Assembly (NCBI GenBank): GCA_014378345.1
Contig: JACMNW010000276.1
Location: forward strand, 1 to 5,615
Reading direction: 5' to 3'
DNA from: Pseudorhodobacter sp.
Lineage (GTDB): Bacteria > Pseudomonadota > Alphaproteobacteria > Rhodobacterales > Rhodobacteraceae
Length of the DNA stretch: 5,615 nt
The notes beneath the pieces were generated by a model, which saw only the letters and a program-made list of their open reading frames with translations, was not told the DNA's origin and ran no database searches. Position 1 is the first letter of the stretch. Every line of letters starts with the position of its first letter. Made by a program: the position numbers and the translations under genes. Positions 5,549 through 5,615 of the stretch are shown in pieces.

Positions 5549-5615
5549 CCGACTTTCCAATCGCACATACCACAACTTAAGGTTGTTTTACGCCGCACCG
5601 CCGCATTTGGCGCGG

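Larger units (their letters stand above)
5368..5615. other. Non-coding tail after the regulator, rich in short dyads
   Basis: No gene is recognised in these 248 bases. A small hairpin, GCTGC-GAT-GCAGC (5453-5465), is followed by GTATTTT and might be a weak terminator for the regulator. Three more dyads follow (5482-5511, 5517-5548 and 5572-5586). The stretch is AT-rich compared with the genes and may be the control region of a gene beyond the right edge. Confidence 0.5.

Overview
The window looks like a piece of a marine alphaproteobacterial chromosome, most likely Rhodobacterales (Roseobacter group). The grounds are a trimethylamine monooxygenase of the type common in roseobacters, a type I secretion-style RTX protein ending in a short hydrophobic tail, a small BLUF photoreceptor, and moderately GC-rich coding sequence separated by AT-richer spacers. 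This assignment is by recognition of protein families; no search was run.

Layout. Positions 1-359 (+) hold the 3' part of a short BLUF blue-light sensor gene, cut by the window edge. Positions 362-1705 (-) hold a complete trimethylamine monooxygenase gene (tmm), convergent with the BLUF gene and separated from it by two bases. Its promoter and RBS are visible upstream (1711-1789). Positions 1819-1920 form a long imperfect foldback. Around 1957-2151 (+) there is a decayed fragment of an ABC transporter ATPase of the glycine betaine/TMAO importer type (OpuAA/ProV/TmoW-like). It has an intact Walker A motif but an apparent internal deletion and no remaining downstream half. The next 248 bases have no recognisable gene. 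Positions 2400-4412 (+) encode a 670-residue protein with an N-terminal parallel beta-helix and two separate RTX calcium-binding blocks, probably exported by a type I system. Positions 4413-4725 are a spacer with a hairpin after the RTX gene, a 12-bp palindrome, a good extended -10 promoter, and a two-stem dyad in the leader of the next gene. Positions 4726-5367 (+) encode a NarL/FixJ-type response regulator with a degraded receiver pocket. Positions 5368-5615 are a non-coding tail full of short dyads.

How the parts fit. The Tmm enzyme oxidises trimethylamine to trimethylamine N-oxide (TMAO). The ATPase fragment beside it belongs to the class that would import TMAO or betaines, so the simplest reading is a former TMA/TMAO locus whose transporter has been lost here while the monooxygenase stayed intact. 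The secreted RTX/beta-helix protein and the following regulator form a second unit in the same direction, but the regulator has its own strong promoter. A regulatory link between them is only an inference from proximity. I do not see a clear, wholly new multi-gene system. The most notable points are the transporter relic, the structured leader of the regulator gene, and the uncharacterised beta-helix/RTX protein.
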